A stretch of 64,000 nucleotides of DNA from AP-15 sp963703745 (GTDB taxonomy: Bacteria; Pseudomonadota; Alphaproteobacteria; ATCC43930; CGMCC-115725), in the NCBI GenBank assembly GCA_963703745.1, contig CAVPFL010000007.1, forward strand, positions 682,001 through 746,000. Direction: 5' to 3'. Positions 1 through 8,006 of the stretch are shown one piece after another. The notes beneath the pieces are model-generated. The model was given only the letters and a program-made list of their open reading frames with translations, was not told the origin of the DNA and did no database searches. A program made the translations under genes and the position numbers. Position 1 is the first letter of the stretch. Each line of letters starts with the position of its first letter.

Positions 1-758
1 GGGAGCTGCTCGTCTTGCGCGGCGGCGAGGTGGCCTCGTTCAATGAGCTACAGCAGCGGCTCAACCGCAAGACCCCTAACCCCAAGCTCGTACGCGACTT
101 TCCGGCGGCGGTCCGGCTTTACGACATCCTCCGCGATGGCGCACAAGATCTGCGCGGTCTGCCATTTGCCGAACGCCGGCGCCGGCTCGAAGCGTGGTAC
201 GCACTGGAGCCACGCCCGGCGCTTGATCTGTCGCCGCTAGTACCGTTTGCCAGCTGGGCGGAATTGCGCGAGTTGCGCGACGGCGCACGCGAGCGCGGCA
301 TCGAAGGGCTCATGCTCAAGCGCGTGGATTCGACTTATGTTTCAGGCCGACCAAAGGGTCCGTGGTTCAAGTGGAAGCGCGGCGCGCTGACCCTTGACAC
401 CGTGTTGATGTATGCCCAGCGCGGTCACGGCAAGCGCTCTTCGTTTTATTCCGACTATACCTTCGGGGCTTGGCGCGACGGCGAGCTGGTGCCGGTCGGC
501 AAGGCCTATTCGGGGTTCACCGACGAAGAATTACGCCGCCTCGACCGCTGGGTGCGCAACCACACCGTGCAGCGTTGGGGACCGGTGCGCGAGGTCGCAC
601 CCGAGATTGTCCTCGAAATCGCATTCGACAGCGTGCACCGTTCGACCCGCCACAAATCGGGACTGGCGATGCGCTTTCCGCGCATCCACCGCATCCGCTG
701 GGACAAACCCGTCCGCGAAGCTGACGGGATCGAGGCGCTCGAAAAGCTGCTGAGGTGA
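1..758 (+). CDS. ATP-dependent DNA ligase, C-terminal part (5' end outside window)
   Basis: The open frame runs in from the window edge, and the residues before the first TTG (ELLVLRGGEV) fit the interior of a ligase adenylation domain, so the gene is cut by the window. About 250 residues are visible. EGLMLKR is nucleotidyltransferase motif IV and KWKR near residue 122 is motif V. A C-terminal OB-fold region follows, with the typical ARGH-G and VGKAYSGFTDEEL segments. The family seals nicks using ATP and often works with Lhr-type helicases and nucleases in alphaproteobacteria. The catalytic lysine (KxDG) must lie upstream of position 1. No downstream partner is present; the next gene is unrelated. 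Confidence 0.88.
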   Translation, partial: ELLVLRGGEVASFNELQQRLNRKTPNPKLVRDFPAAVRLYDILRDGAQDLRGLPFAERRRRLEAWYALEPRPALDLSPLVPFASWAELRELRDGARERGIEGLMLKRVDSTYVSGRPKGPWFKWKRGALTLDTVLMYAQRGHGKRSSFYSDYTFGAWRDGELVPVGKAYSGFTDEELRRLDRWVRNHTVQRWGPVREVAPEIVLEIAFDSVHRSTRHKSGLAMRFPRIHRIRWDKPVREADGIEALEKLLR

Positions 759-1345
759 TCGCCGCCTACCCCTCGGATTTCCCACGCCCGCGCCGTTACA
801 TACGTCACCTCGCAGCTCGGTCTTCCCGCGGCGCGTGCATCGTTAATCAACATATTCGCAAGACACGCAAACCCGGTGCTCGGCCGTGATCGCGACCCGC
901 GCCACGCCCTTGGGGATTTGCTGATTTGGCCGCACCGGCGGGGCCTCCTGGCCAAAAGTGTTTCTTCCGATGGCGTCGCGATTTTCCCTTTGCATGTTGG
1001 GTAAATTTGCATTAAACTTAATACGTTAACGATTTGTTAACGATTTCGTCGTGCCGGACGAAGCGAGTGGAGGGTTTATGCCCGGTCTGTGCACGATCTG
1101 CGAATCATGTCTCGGCTCGACGGCTCGACCCCCCGTCAAATGGCACCCTACGGCTTCGCGTACCATCAGTAGTTGCAAGCGGACGTCGCAGGTGCCGGTT
1201 GCCTCAGTGCTGATGCACCAGCTTGCGGCAACGAACGCCGCAAATCCTCCGAGGGTTGGTCCGCGGCGAACTTCATCCAGCATATCAACCGTTGGTAGGC
1301 ACCGTGATGCACGACTGTCGACATCTTCCTTATGGAGGTTTTGAA
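759..1345. other. Intergenic region, no supported gene
   Basis: About 590 bases separate the ligase from the secreted-protein gene. Open frames on both strands here are short, start poorly and show no recognisable protein. The stretch around 1000-1050 is AT-rich against a GC-rich background and carries an 11-bp tandem repeat, so it may hold promoter elements, but no convincing -35/-10 pair or sigma-54 site could be assigned. Confidence 0.5.
1025..1046. repeat. Perfect 11-bp tandem direct repeat
   Basis: GTTAACGATTT occurs twice back to back in an AT-rich patch upstream of the secreted-protein gene. Each copy contains the GTTAAC palindrome. It could be a binding site for a dimeric regulator or chance low-complexity DNA; nothing here decides between them. 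Confidence 0.6.
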
Positions 1346-2194
1346 ATGAAGCCCATTACCAGCGCCGCCGCACGCGCGCTTCTGTCCGTTCCCGCCCTCG
1401 ATGATTTTGATCATCGCCGCCCGTCACCGCGGGGGCCCTGCAAGTTTCGGATCCTCGTCGCAACGAAGCTCGTCGCTGCCGCGGCCGTCATCGCGATCTT
1501 CGCCTCGGTGGCATCCGCCGAAGAGATCGACCTCGGACCCAGCGGGAACCTGTCAGCCTACTACGAAATATCGAGCCTTGGCACGGGCGGGTTACAGGTC
1601 AATGCCCCCAATACGATGAGCGGTCAAGCTTTCTTTAGCGGCAATCCGGCAGGAGAGTGGATGCTTGGCCCCACCTCATGGACGACCGGCTCGGTGGTGA
1701 TGGTGACGGGATTGCCGAACAGTTTCAACGCTGTCCCACCGGCAACCGAGTCTCTGGATATCGACAACACGATCTCGGGCACGATCAATTTCGCGACCAT
1801 CATCGATGACCCGGCGGGGCTGACCCCCCTGTTAACGGGGACGTTCGACTATACCACCGACCCATTCGGTGACCCCGACATCATAGCCGCATTTGGTGCC
1901 AGCGGGATGGTGCCAATTACTCTAGCGCTGCGGAACGAAGAATCCGGAACCACGCTTACAGATATCGCCGGTATGCCAGAATCTCCACTTGGCACGACCG
2001 ACGATGTCATCTGCGGTATCATCTTGGGAGTACCAGCGCTACCATCTTGCGTGGTCCCGCCACCACCGCCACCACCGCCGCAAATCCAAACCCCGGAGCC
2101 GATGTCGAGCTTTATGGCCCTCGCCATCGCGCTATGCTGTCTGTGGGGCACGTACCAATTAACGCGACGCCAGCCCGATTGGTCCAGGTCTTAA
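1346..2194 (+). CDS. Secreted protein with PEP-CTERM-like sorting tail
   Basis: The start at 1346 is chosen because GGAGG lies seven bases upstream (1334-1338); the frame is open further upstream without a ribosome site. The 282-residue product has an N-terminal hydrophobic export segment ending near ASAEE, then a low-cysteine, Ser/Thr/Gly-rich beta-type body with no recognised enzyme motif. A run of eight prolines precedes the C-terminal tripartite signal: PEP, a hydrophobic helix (MALAIALCCLWG) and a short basic end (RRQ). That layout is the exosortase-processed PEP-CTERM pattern. No exosortase gene is in the window, so processing is inferred from the motif only. The function of the mature protein is unknown. 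Confidence 0.72.
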   Translation: MKPITSAAARALLSVPALDDFDHRRPSPRGPCKFRILVATKLVAAAAVIAIFASVASAEEIDLGPSGNLSAYYEISSLGTGGLQVNAPNTMSGQAFFSGNPAGEWMLGPTSWTTGSVVMVTGLPNSFNAVPPATESLDIDNTISGTINFATIIDDPAGLTPLLTGTFDYTTDPFGDPDIIAAFGASGMVPITLALRNEESGTTLTDIAGMPESPLGTTDDVICGIILGVPALPSCVVPPPPPPPPQIQTPEPMSSFMALAIALCCLWGTYQLTRRQPDWSRS

Positions 2195-2632
2195 TGTCCG
2201 ACCGAAAATGGCACGCGTATTTGCAATGGGTTTACCGTCACCCCCGCGAAATCGGGGTCCAGGGCGAGCACTTCAGTCCCTGGGTCCCTGGATTCCCGCT
2301 TTCGCAGGAATGACGAATAACTACGGCATCCTTAGATTCTTATCGGTCCAGGTCTTAGGGCCCGTCACGAAACAAACACGTGATTGGGGATCATGATTTG
2401 GTGAGATGATGTAAGTTCCGCTCGCCGTGGAGCTCGGCGCTGCCGCTCCCACCGACGATGAGCACTCTGGAATCTATGTCGCTCACCACCAAGTGACGGT
2501 GCCCGGCGCTGGGTTCAGCGCGCCGAGCTACGGGGCGCGTCATTGGCGCGCCGCCCCGGCCGGTCGCTTTGTACGCCCTCGCGCGCCCCAAAAGCGGCAC
2601 GGCCGGGAACGGAGACTGAGTTTGGGCGAGCC
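2195..2632. other. Intergenic region containing a dispersed palindromic repeat
   Basis: No supported gene. The region lies between the PEP-CTERM gene (plus) and the sedolisin-type peptidase (minus), which converge here, so transcription terminators would be expected. The only recognisable structure is the palindromic repeat annotated separately near 2228-2314. Confidence 0.5.
2228..2314. repeat. Dispersed palindromic repeat of the CCCGCGAAAGCGGG type
   Basis: The left arm is TCACCCCCGCGAAATCGGGG and the right arm, after CCCTGG, is TTCCCGCTTTCGCAGGAATG. Each arm is itself an imperfect inverted repeat around a GCGAAA or CTTTCGC centre. Two-arm palindromes of this form are abundant in intergenic DNA of many alphaproteobacteria. 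The position, downstream of a gene and between converging transcripts, fits a repeat that also forms RNA hairpins. Confidence 0.7.
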
Positions 2633-3916
2633 CTACTTCCCTCCTTCGCCGACCGGGCTGCCGACGCCGGTACAAAAGTCCCAACCGGACACGGTTAGGT
2701 AACCTTCATTCGGACCGCAGGAGCCGTGCGCGATGTCGGTGAAGTCAGAGCCGTTCGCCATGTTGGCATAAACGATGGCGAGCTCGCTCGAAGACGATGT
2801 AGAAAAGTTGCCGGCGGAGTTGACGATGCCGGCCCAAACCGGGGCGGCAACGCTGGTGCCGCCGACAATGTACCAAGAGGCGGAGCTGTAGATCCAGACA
2901 CCAGTAGAGGGGTCGGCGTCGGCGGCAACGTCCGGGGTGCCGCGCCGAGTTCCCACGATGGTCGAAATCCCGTTCTGGTCACTCGGGCGGGATTCGTAGA
3001 GGCTCGGGCCACCGCCGCCGGATTGCCAAGCCATCTCCTGCTGGAAAGCGCCGGTCGTCGGGTTGCGGCTGATGCTGGTACCGCCGACGGAAACGACGTT
3101 CGGTGACGCGGATGGCCAGATTACCCCAGGACTATCACCGGCGGACGCGAAGTAGACAACCTTTGATTGTGTAAAATATACGTCGTAGTAAGCTTCGTAG
3201 GAAAACTCGCTACCGCCAAAACTCATCGAAACCTCGCCGCCGCCCGCCGACTGCACCAGAGAGCCGGCGACCCAGATGGCCGTAAACAGATCGCTCCAGT
3301 TGTTCGAGGCCGCCTCGACCAGGTAGATTTTGGCGTTTGGCGCCATGGCGTGCGCCCACTCGATGTCCAACGCCGCTTCGAGATTCCATAGGGCGTTCAC
3401 CGGGGGCTGTCGACCACTGGCATAGACGACCTGGAAGTTCGCGGCGGTCGGAGCCGACAACCCGAACTGGGCCGAGAAGACCTGGAGATCACTCATCGCC
3501 GTCGGATAGTGATAGGCGTCGACGATGGCGATGGCGTGGGCGCCGCCCGAGGGGCTGGCGGTCACGCTGTTGGGATTGCATCCTGATACTAGCGGGGATA
3601 CGAGTTTGTAGACGCAGCCGAGCGAAGCCGGCGTCTCGTAGAGATACCCCGCATAGGGCGGGCTCTCTTCCGGCCTTACTTCGCCCGAAAACGAGGGCGG
3701 CCGCGCATCGGCCATGCCGCCGCGGGGCATGAATATCTTGAGGTTCGTATGGGCCCGGATGCCGATGTCGGCGGGTGCCTCTAGGCTCGATTCCGGTATT
3801 ATCACATCGCCGCCGCGCGGCGTGGCCTGGCCATACGCGCCACCCGCGGCTAACGCGCCGAGGGCGATCGCACCGGCCAGCGGCCGGACCTTCGCGAATG
3901 ATCGTCGTGGTGTCAT
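2633..3916 (-). CDS. Secreted sedolisin-type (S53) serine-carboxyl peptidase
   Basis: 427 residues with a cleavable N-terminal signal (basic start, then GAIALGALAAGGAYGQA). The body has the S53 pattern: the Glu/Asp pair in ALDIEWAHAMAPNAKI, the SAGD oxyanion Asp segment, and the nucleophile in GGTSVAAP. These folds cleave proteins at acidic pH after export. The large N-terminal activation prodomain of classical sedolisins is missing; only about 130 residues precede the catalytic region, including a short segment (IRAHTNLKIFMPRGG) also found in the truncated paralogue upstream. GGGGAG lies just before the ATG at 3916. The neighbours do not indicate a substrate. Confidence 0.8.
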   Translation of the reverse strand: MTPRRSFAKVRPLAGAIALGALAAGGAYGQATPRGGDVIIPESSLEAPADIGIRAHTNLKIFMPRGGMADARPPSFSGEVRPEESPPYAGYLYETPASLGCVYKLVSPLVSGCNPNSVTASPSGGAHAIAIVDAYHYPTAMSDLQVFSAQFGLSAPTAANFQVVYASGRQPPVNALWNLEAALDIEWAHAMAPNAKIYLVEAASNNWSDLFTAIWVAGSLVQSAGGGEVSMSFGGSEFSYEAYYDVYFTQSKVVYFASAGDSPGVIWPSASPNVVSVGGTSISRNPTTGAFQQEMAWQSGGGGPSLYESRPSDQNGISTIVGTRRGTPDVAADADPSTGVWIYSSASWYIVGGTSVAAPVWAGIVNSAGNFSTSSSSELAIVYANMANGSDFTDIAHGSCGPNEGYLTVSGWDFCTGVGSPVGEGGK

Positions 3917-4059
3917 GGTTCTCCCCTGTTAAAATTCAAGCTTTGACCCAGCCGAGCGTGCACGACGGGCCGTCATCAAGCCTTCCCTCTGAAGGGTGAG
4001 GTTCGATTATGCCGCTAGCTGCTTAATGACCGGTTACCGGATCCCGGTTTCGCTAGGGA

Positions 4060-4464
4060 TCACTGCGGTCGGGCGGAGCCGCCCGCCCCTTCCGGCCCTG
4101 GGGTCGGCGGAGCCCGAGGAGTTGGGCCACCGTCGCCCGACGGAGCGCGCGCGCCATCCTCTGCCCTTTTCGGAATGAAAATTTGAACATTTGTGTGCCC
4201 CCGCACACCAGTGTCGCCTGGCTGTTCGGTGCTGGAGCTGGGGACTGAGACCTGCCCCTCTCCCGCCGGAACCTGCGCGCGCCCCTGGCTTGCCGCGAGT
4301 ATCACAGCCGAGATCATCCAAAAACATATCGCGAATATACGCCATTTAGCAGAATGACGTGTAGGATTTGGTTCGAATTTAATATAAATTAAGTCAGCAA
4401 CAAAGGAAAATACATTAAAAATGTGAAACGGGGACAACTTTTTTCTCTTCTCACTGTTAACCAT
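4060..4464 (-). pseudogene. Truncated paralogue of the adjacent S53 peptidase (N-terminal part only)
   Basis: A 134-codon frame on the same strand, directly upstream of the peptidase gene. Its export segment (ICFWMISAVILAASQGRAQ) is followed by GVRGHTNVQIFIPKRAEDGARAPS, which lines up with IRAHTNLKIFMPRGGMADARPPS of the intact protein. The frame then runs into Pro/Gly-rich sequence and stops before any catalytic segment. The simplest reading is a duplicated peptidase gene that lost everything after the N-terminal region. A short secreted protein sharing that segment is possible but less likely. The 5' flank (about 4330-4520) is unusually AT-rich. Confidence 0.55.
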
Positions 4465-4709
4465 TATTTATCGGGTAGCACATTATTCAAGAATGTTTAC
4501 GTCATATTTTTGTTCTGGTCAATGCAGAACTTTAAAATCTCAATCGGCGCGCTCGAATGGGCGGAAATCAGCCGACCGCCCGCAATCTAGCGCTACTGCA
4601 CCTCCTGCCGGCTTATCGATGGCGGATTGGCGGCCTGTCAGCAGTCTGCCGAGGTGTCCTTTCGACGTATCTTCGCATCCATCAGGGAAGCCCTGCGCGG
4701 CTGCACGGT

Positions 4710-6662
4710 TCAATCCCCTATTGCCGCGGTAGCGCTCTGCCCGGAGGCGCTGCGACGGTATTCGGGCACTAGCCGCTCGAGCAGCCTGACCACTCGGTCT
4801 TCACGGCGCAGGCGGGCGTTATCCTCGAGCTCGTCGATCGAGCGGACGAGCATCGCGTAATCGGCGGTGCGCGGTGCGGCGAGGCGAATTGCGGGGTTCG
4901 CGGTCGGCATCAACGGCTCGGCAGAATGGAACAGCTCCTCGTGAAGCTTTTCGCCGGGGCGTAGCCCGATGAACTCGATCTTGACGTCGCGATCGGCGCG
5001 CAGCCCGGCCAGGCGGATCATCTGGTGCGCAAGGTCGACAATCTTGACTGGCTCGCCCATGTCGAGGACGAAAATCTTGCCGCGCGTTTCCGCCGTCTCG
5101 GAGGCAGGCGATAGGGCAGAAGCCTGCAAAACCAGCTCGACGGCCTCGCGTACCGTCATGAAAAAGCGCGACACTTCGGGATGAGTGACGGTCAGCGGCC
5201 CACCGGCGGCGAGCTGGCGCGCAAATAACGGCACAACCGACCCGGTGGAGCCGAGCACGTTACCAAAGCGCACGGTGACAAAGCGGGTTCCCTGTCCATA
5301 GGGTACGCGGCGGCGTGCCTCGTACAGGTCGAGCGACTGGCAGAAGCTCTCGGCAAGGCGTTTGGTGGCCCCGAGCATGCTGGTCGGGTTGACCGCCTTA
5401 TCGGTCGAGATCATGACCACGAGCGAGGCGCCGAAGGCTCGGGCCGCTTCGGCAACATTGCGGCTGCCGATGATGTTGGTCAACACTCCCTCGATCGGGT
5501 TGGCCTCGACCATCGGCAGGTGCTTCAGGGCCGCCGCATGAAATACGATCTCGGGTCTTTCGGCGGAGATCACCTGTTCGACCTGCGCGCGCTCGCGCAC
5601 ATCACGCAATAGCGGCAACGGTGCCAACTCCGGAAAGCGCTCACGCAGCTCCGAATCGATCGCGTAAAGGGCGAATTCGCCATTGTCGAGAAGCACGAGT
5701 TGGCCAGGCAGGAAGGCCGCTATCTGCCGAGTGAGCTCGGCGCCGATCGTGCCGCCGGCTCCGGTGACGAGCACGCGGCGCCCTGTTATCAGCTGCGCCA
5801 TCCCGTCTCGGTCGAGCACCGCTTGCGGTCGACCAAGAAGATCCTCAAGGGCGATCGGCTCGACGGCGCGTTCGGCATTGTCGAGGTTGGGGCGAAAATC
5901 GGTGAGCCTCGGGAGCCGTGCAAGCGGTATCGCGAGGGCGTCGGCGCGCTCCAGCAGCCCTCGGATCTGTGGTCCGGTAAAATTCTGCGCGGTGACGATC
6001 AGCTTTTGCGGGCGGCTGCCGCGGCGATCGAGCCGCGCGACGACATCCTCGAGCGCGTCGATCGTGCCGAGGACGGGCACACGATAGATCTCACGGCCAA
6101 CGCGCGAGGGCGTATCAGCGAGGACACCGACCACGCGATAGACTGCGCGCGGGTCGCGCACCATCTCGCGGATAAAAGTGTCGGCCCCGTCCTTGGTGCT
6201 GATCAGCAGCACCGGAACATTGTGGTGTTTGGCGCGCTCGAGGATGTGGTCGAGGCCGCGGTCCTTGAACAGCCGATAGCCGAGACGCGGTGCGCCTAAA
6301 AGCGCGATCAACACGAACCAATCGATCAGCAATGTCGATCGGGGCAGCGCCTCGAGGCGGGTGAGGACGAACATCACCGGCAGGAAGACCGCCACCGTAA
6401 CGGTCACGCCGCGGGCGATGTTGAAGAGATCGGGAAGCGAAGCGTAACGCCAGATACCGCGATAGAGGCCGGTAAGCAAAAAAACGCTCGCCGCAATCGC
6501 CGTAAAGCTGAGGATGTAGGTGATAGTCAGGCGCGGCTTGTAATCGACGATCTCGCCCCCCAGCCGCAGATAGAGCGAAACCACCACCGACAGCGCCGCC
6601 ATCAGCACGTCATGGATAAACGCGAGAAAGGCTCGTCGGTTATTCGGAAAAATCGCCACCAT
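4710..6662 (-). CDS. Membrane nucleotide-sugar 4,6-dehydratase/epimerase (CapD/WbpM-like)
   Basis: 650 residues. Residues 1-135 form four transmembrane helices, and about 145-250 is the Rossmann-like linker typical of the long WbpM/PglF group. The NAD-binding motif GAGGTIG is at 301-307. The catalytic region is STDKAVNPTSML-ATK, where Ser428, Met429 and Lys434 replace the usual Ser-Tyr-Lys triad, as in inverting UDP-GlcNAc dehydratases of this group. The enzyme makes activated sugars for surface polysaccharide or glycan at the inner membrane. No glycosyltransferase or capsule genes adjoin it. It is transcribed away from the ion-channel gene. Confidence 0.88.
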   Translation of the reverse strand: MVAIFPNNRRAFLAFIHDVLMAALSVVVSLYLRLGGEIVDYKPRLTITYILSFTAIAASVFLLTGLYRGIWRYASLPDLFNIARGVTVTVAVFLPVMFVLTRLEALPRSTLLIDWFVLIALLGAPRLGYRLFKDRGLDHILERAKHHNVPVLLISTKDGADTFIREMVRDPRAVYRVVGVLADTPSRVGREIYRVPVLGTIDALEDVVARLDRRGSRPQKLIVTAQNFTGPQIRGLLERADALAIPLARLPRLTDFRPNLDNAERAVEPIALEDLLGRPQAVLDRDGMAQLITGRRVLVTGAGGTIGAELTRQIAAFLPGQLVLLDNGEFALYAIDSELRERFPELAPLPLLRDVRERAQVEQVISAERPEIVFHAAALKHLPMVEANPIEGVLTNIIGSRNVAEAARAFGASLVVMISTDKAVNPTSMLGATKRLAESFCQSLDLYEARRRVPYGQGTRFVTVRFGNVLGSTGSVVPLFARQLAAGGPLTVTHPEVSRFFMTVREAVELVLQASALSPASETAETRGKIFVLDMGEPVKIVDLAHQMIRLAGLRADRDVKIEFIGLRPGEKLHEELFHSAEPLMPTANPAIRLAAPRTADYAMLVRSIDELEDNARLRREDRVVRLLERLVPEYRRSASGQSATAAIGD

Positions 6663-6812
6663 CCCCCCGCAATCCCGACCCCTATATCAGGAATCGCCGC
6701 GCGCGGAAAACGCCACCCCCAAGAAGCACGACCTGCCGAGAGGGTGGCCTCGGTAACGCACGGAAAAGATGCGCGCTATTCCCGGTGCGCGGCCGAATCT
6801 CTACAATGGGAC

Positions 6813-7949
6813 ATGGACGAGGAGCGGCTCTACCAGATTCTCCAGCCCGAGACCCGCGAACCGGCCGCGCGGATCTTCCGCAGCGCACACCATGCAATGG
6901 TCGCGGCCGGCATCGGCATTATGCTCGCCGACACGGTGGCGGAGTGGCGCGCGGCCTATGGTGGGGCACTCGAGGCCGGGTTTCAAGTCGTATGCGCGTT
7001 CTTCTTTGCTGAATACCTGCTTCGTCTGATGGCCGCGCCCGGGGCACCCGGCGCGGCACATCGCGGAAAGTGGCAGTCGCGGTTCGCCTGGGCCACATCG
7101 CTCGGCGGCACTTTCGATCTACTCGGTGCGCTTCCCGGCGTGCTCGACGTCGTGTTCGACCCCGGATATGCGAGCCTGTTCGGCTTCATCTGGGCGTTCA
7201 AGCTCGTTCGCTACACCCCCGGCCTGGCGAGCCTCCGGCGCGTCATCAGCAACGCCAGGCACGCACTGCTTTCGGTTCTGCTCGGATTCGGCATCCTCCT
7301 GCTGCTCGCGGCGAGCCTCGTCTATCTCTTGGAGCGCACCTCGCAACCCGACGATTTCGGTTCGATCCCGGCGGCGTTGTGGTGGGCGATTGTAACCATG
7401 ACGACCACCGGTTATGGCGATGTCGTACCGCACACCGCGCTCGGACGGATGCTAGCCGGGATCGTCATGGTCAGCGGTATTCTTGTCTTTGCGTTGTGGG
7501 CGGGCATTCTTGCGACCGGCTACGCTGAGGAGACGCGGCGAAGGGAGTTTCTACGAACTTGGGATCTCGTTGCCAAGGTTCCGTTCTTTCACGATGTTGG
7601 GGCTACAGTCATCGCCGATGTCACGCAGCTTCTACGCCCGCGCGATTATCCGGCGGGGGCCGCGGTCGTCCGGCGCGGCGAGCGCGGGGATTGCATGTAT
7701 TTTGTCGCCTCGGGAGAGCTCGAAATCCGCGGGAGGTCGGAGTCGATATCTTACGGGCCAGGAGACTTCTTTGGCGAGCTGGCATTGCTGACGGGTGACC
7801 CGCGCAACGCGACGATCGTTGCGACAAAGCCATGCACGTTGCTCCGGTTGGACATTGTCGATTTTCGCCAGCTGCTCGGGCGCCAGCCGGAACTTGCCCG
7901 CATCATCCATGACGAGGCGCGGCGTCGCCTCGGGGCCGCTGCTGTTTAA
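6813..7949 (+). CDS. Cyclic-nucleotide-gated potassium channel (MlotiK1-like)
   Basis: The start at 6813 gives 378 residues, close to the roughly 355 of MlotiK1. An earlier in-frame ATG (6612) would overlap the divergent dehydratase gene and add 67 low-complexity residues. S1-S4 helices lie at about residues 25-150, S5 at 150-173, the pore helix and selectivity filter TTTGYGD at 197-203, and S6 at about 215-240. A cyclic-nucleotide-binding domain follows, with the phosphate-binding cassette FGELALLTGDPRNATIVA including the phosphate-contacting Arg. It is a tetrameric inner-membrane K+ channel opened by cAMP. No nucleotide cyclase is nearby. Confidence 0.9.
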   Translation: MDEERLYQILQPETREPAARIFRSAHHAMVAAGIGIMLADTVAEWRAAYGGALEAGFQVVCAFFFAEYLLRLMAAPGAPGAAHRGKWQSRFAWATSLGGTFDLLGALPGVLDVVFDPGYASLFGFIWAFKLVRYTPGLASLRRVISNARHALLSVLLGFGILLLLAASLVYLLERTSQPDDFGSIPAALWWAIVTMTTTGYGDVVPHTALGRMLAGIVMVSGILVFALWAGILATGYAEETRRREFLRTWDLVAKVPFFHDVGATVIADVTQLLRPRDYPAGAAVVRRGERGDCMYFVASGELEIRGRSESISYGPGDFFGELALLTGDPRNATIVATKPCTLLRLDIVDFRQLLGRQPELARIIHDEARRRLGAAAV

Positions 7950-8006
7950 TCGGGCTCCGCAACGCCCAAGCCGGAGCTGGCGCCAGCCGCCTGCGCATAT
8001 TCAAAC

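Noticed and set aside
506..1012. 168-codon minus-strand frame overlapping the end of the ligase
   Set aside because: Half of it is antisense to the ligase, with no ribosome site or recognisable protein.
4680..4735. Possible tRNA-like TTCAATCCC context near 4710
   Set aside because: No cloverleaf with acceptor, D and anticodon stems can be built around it.
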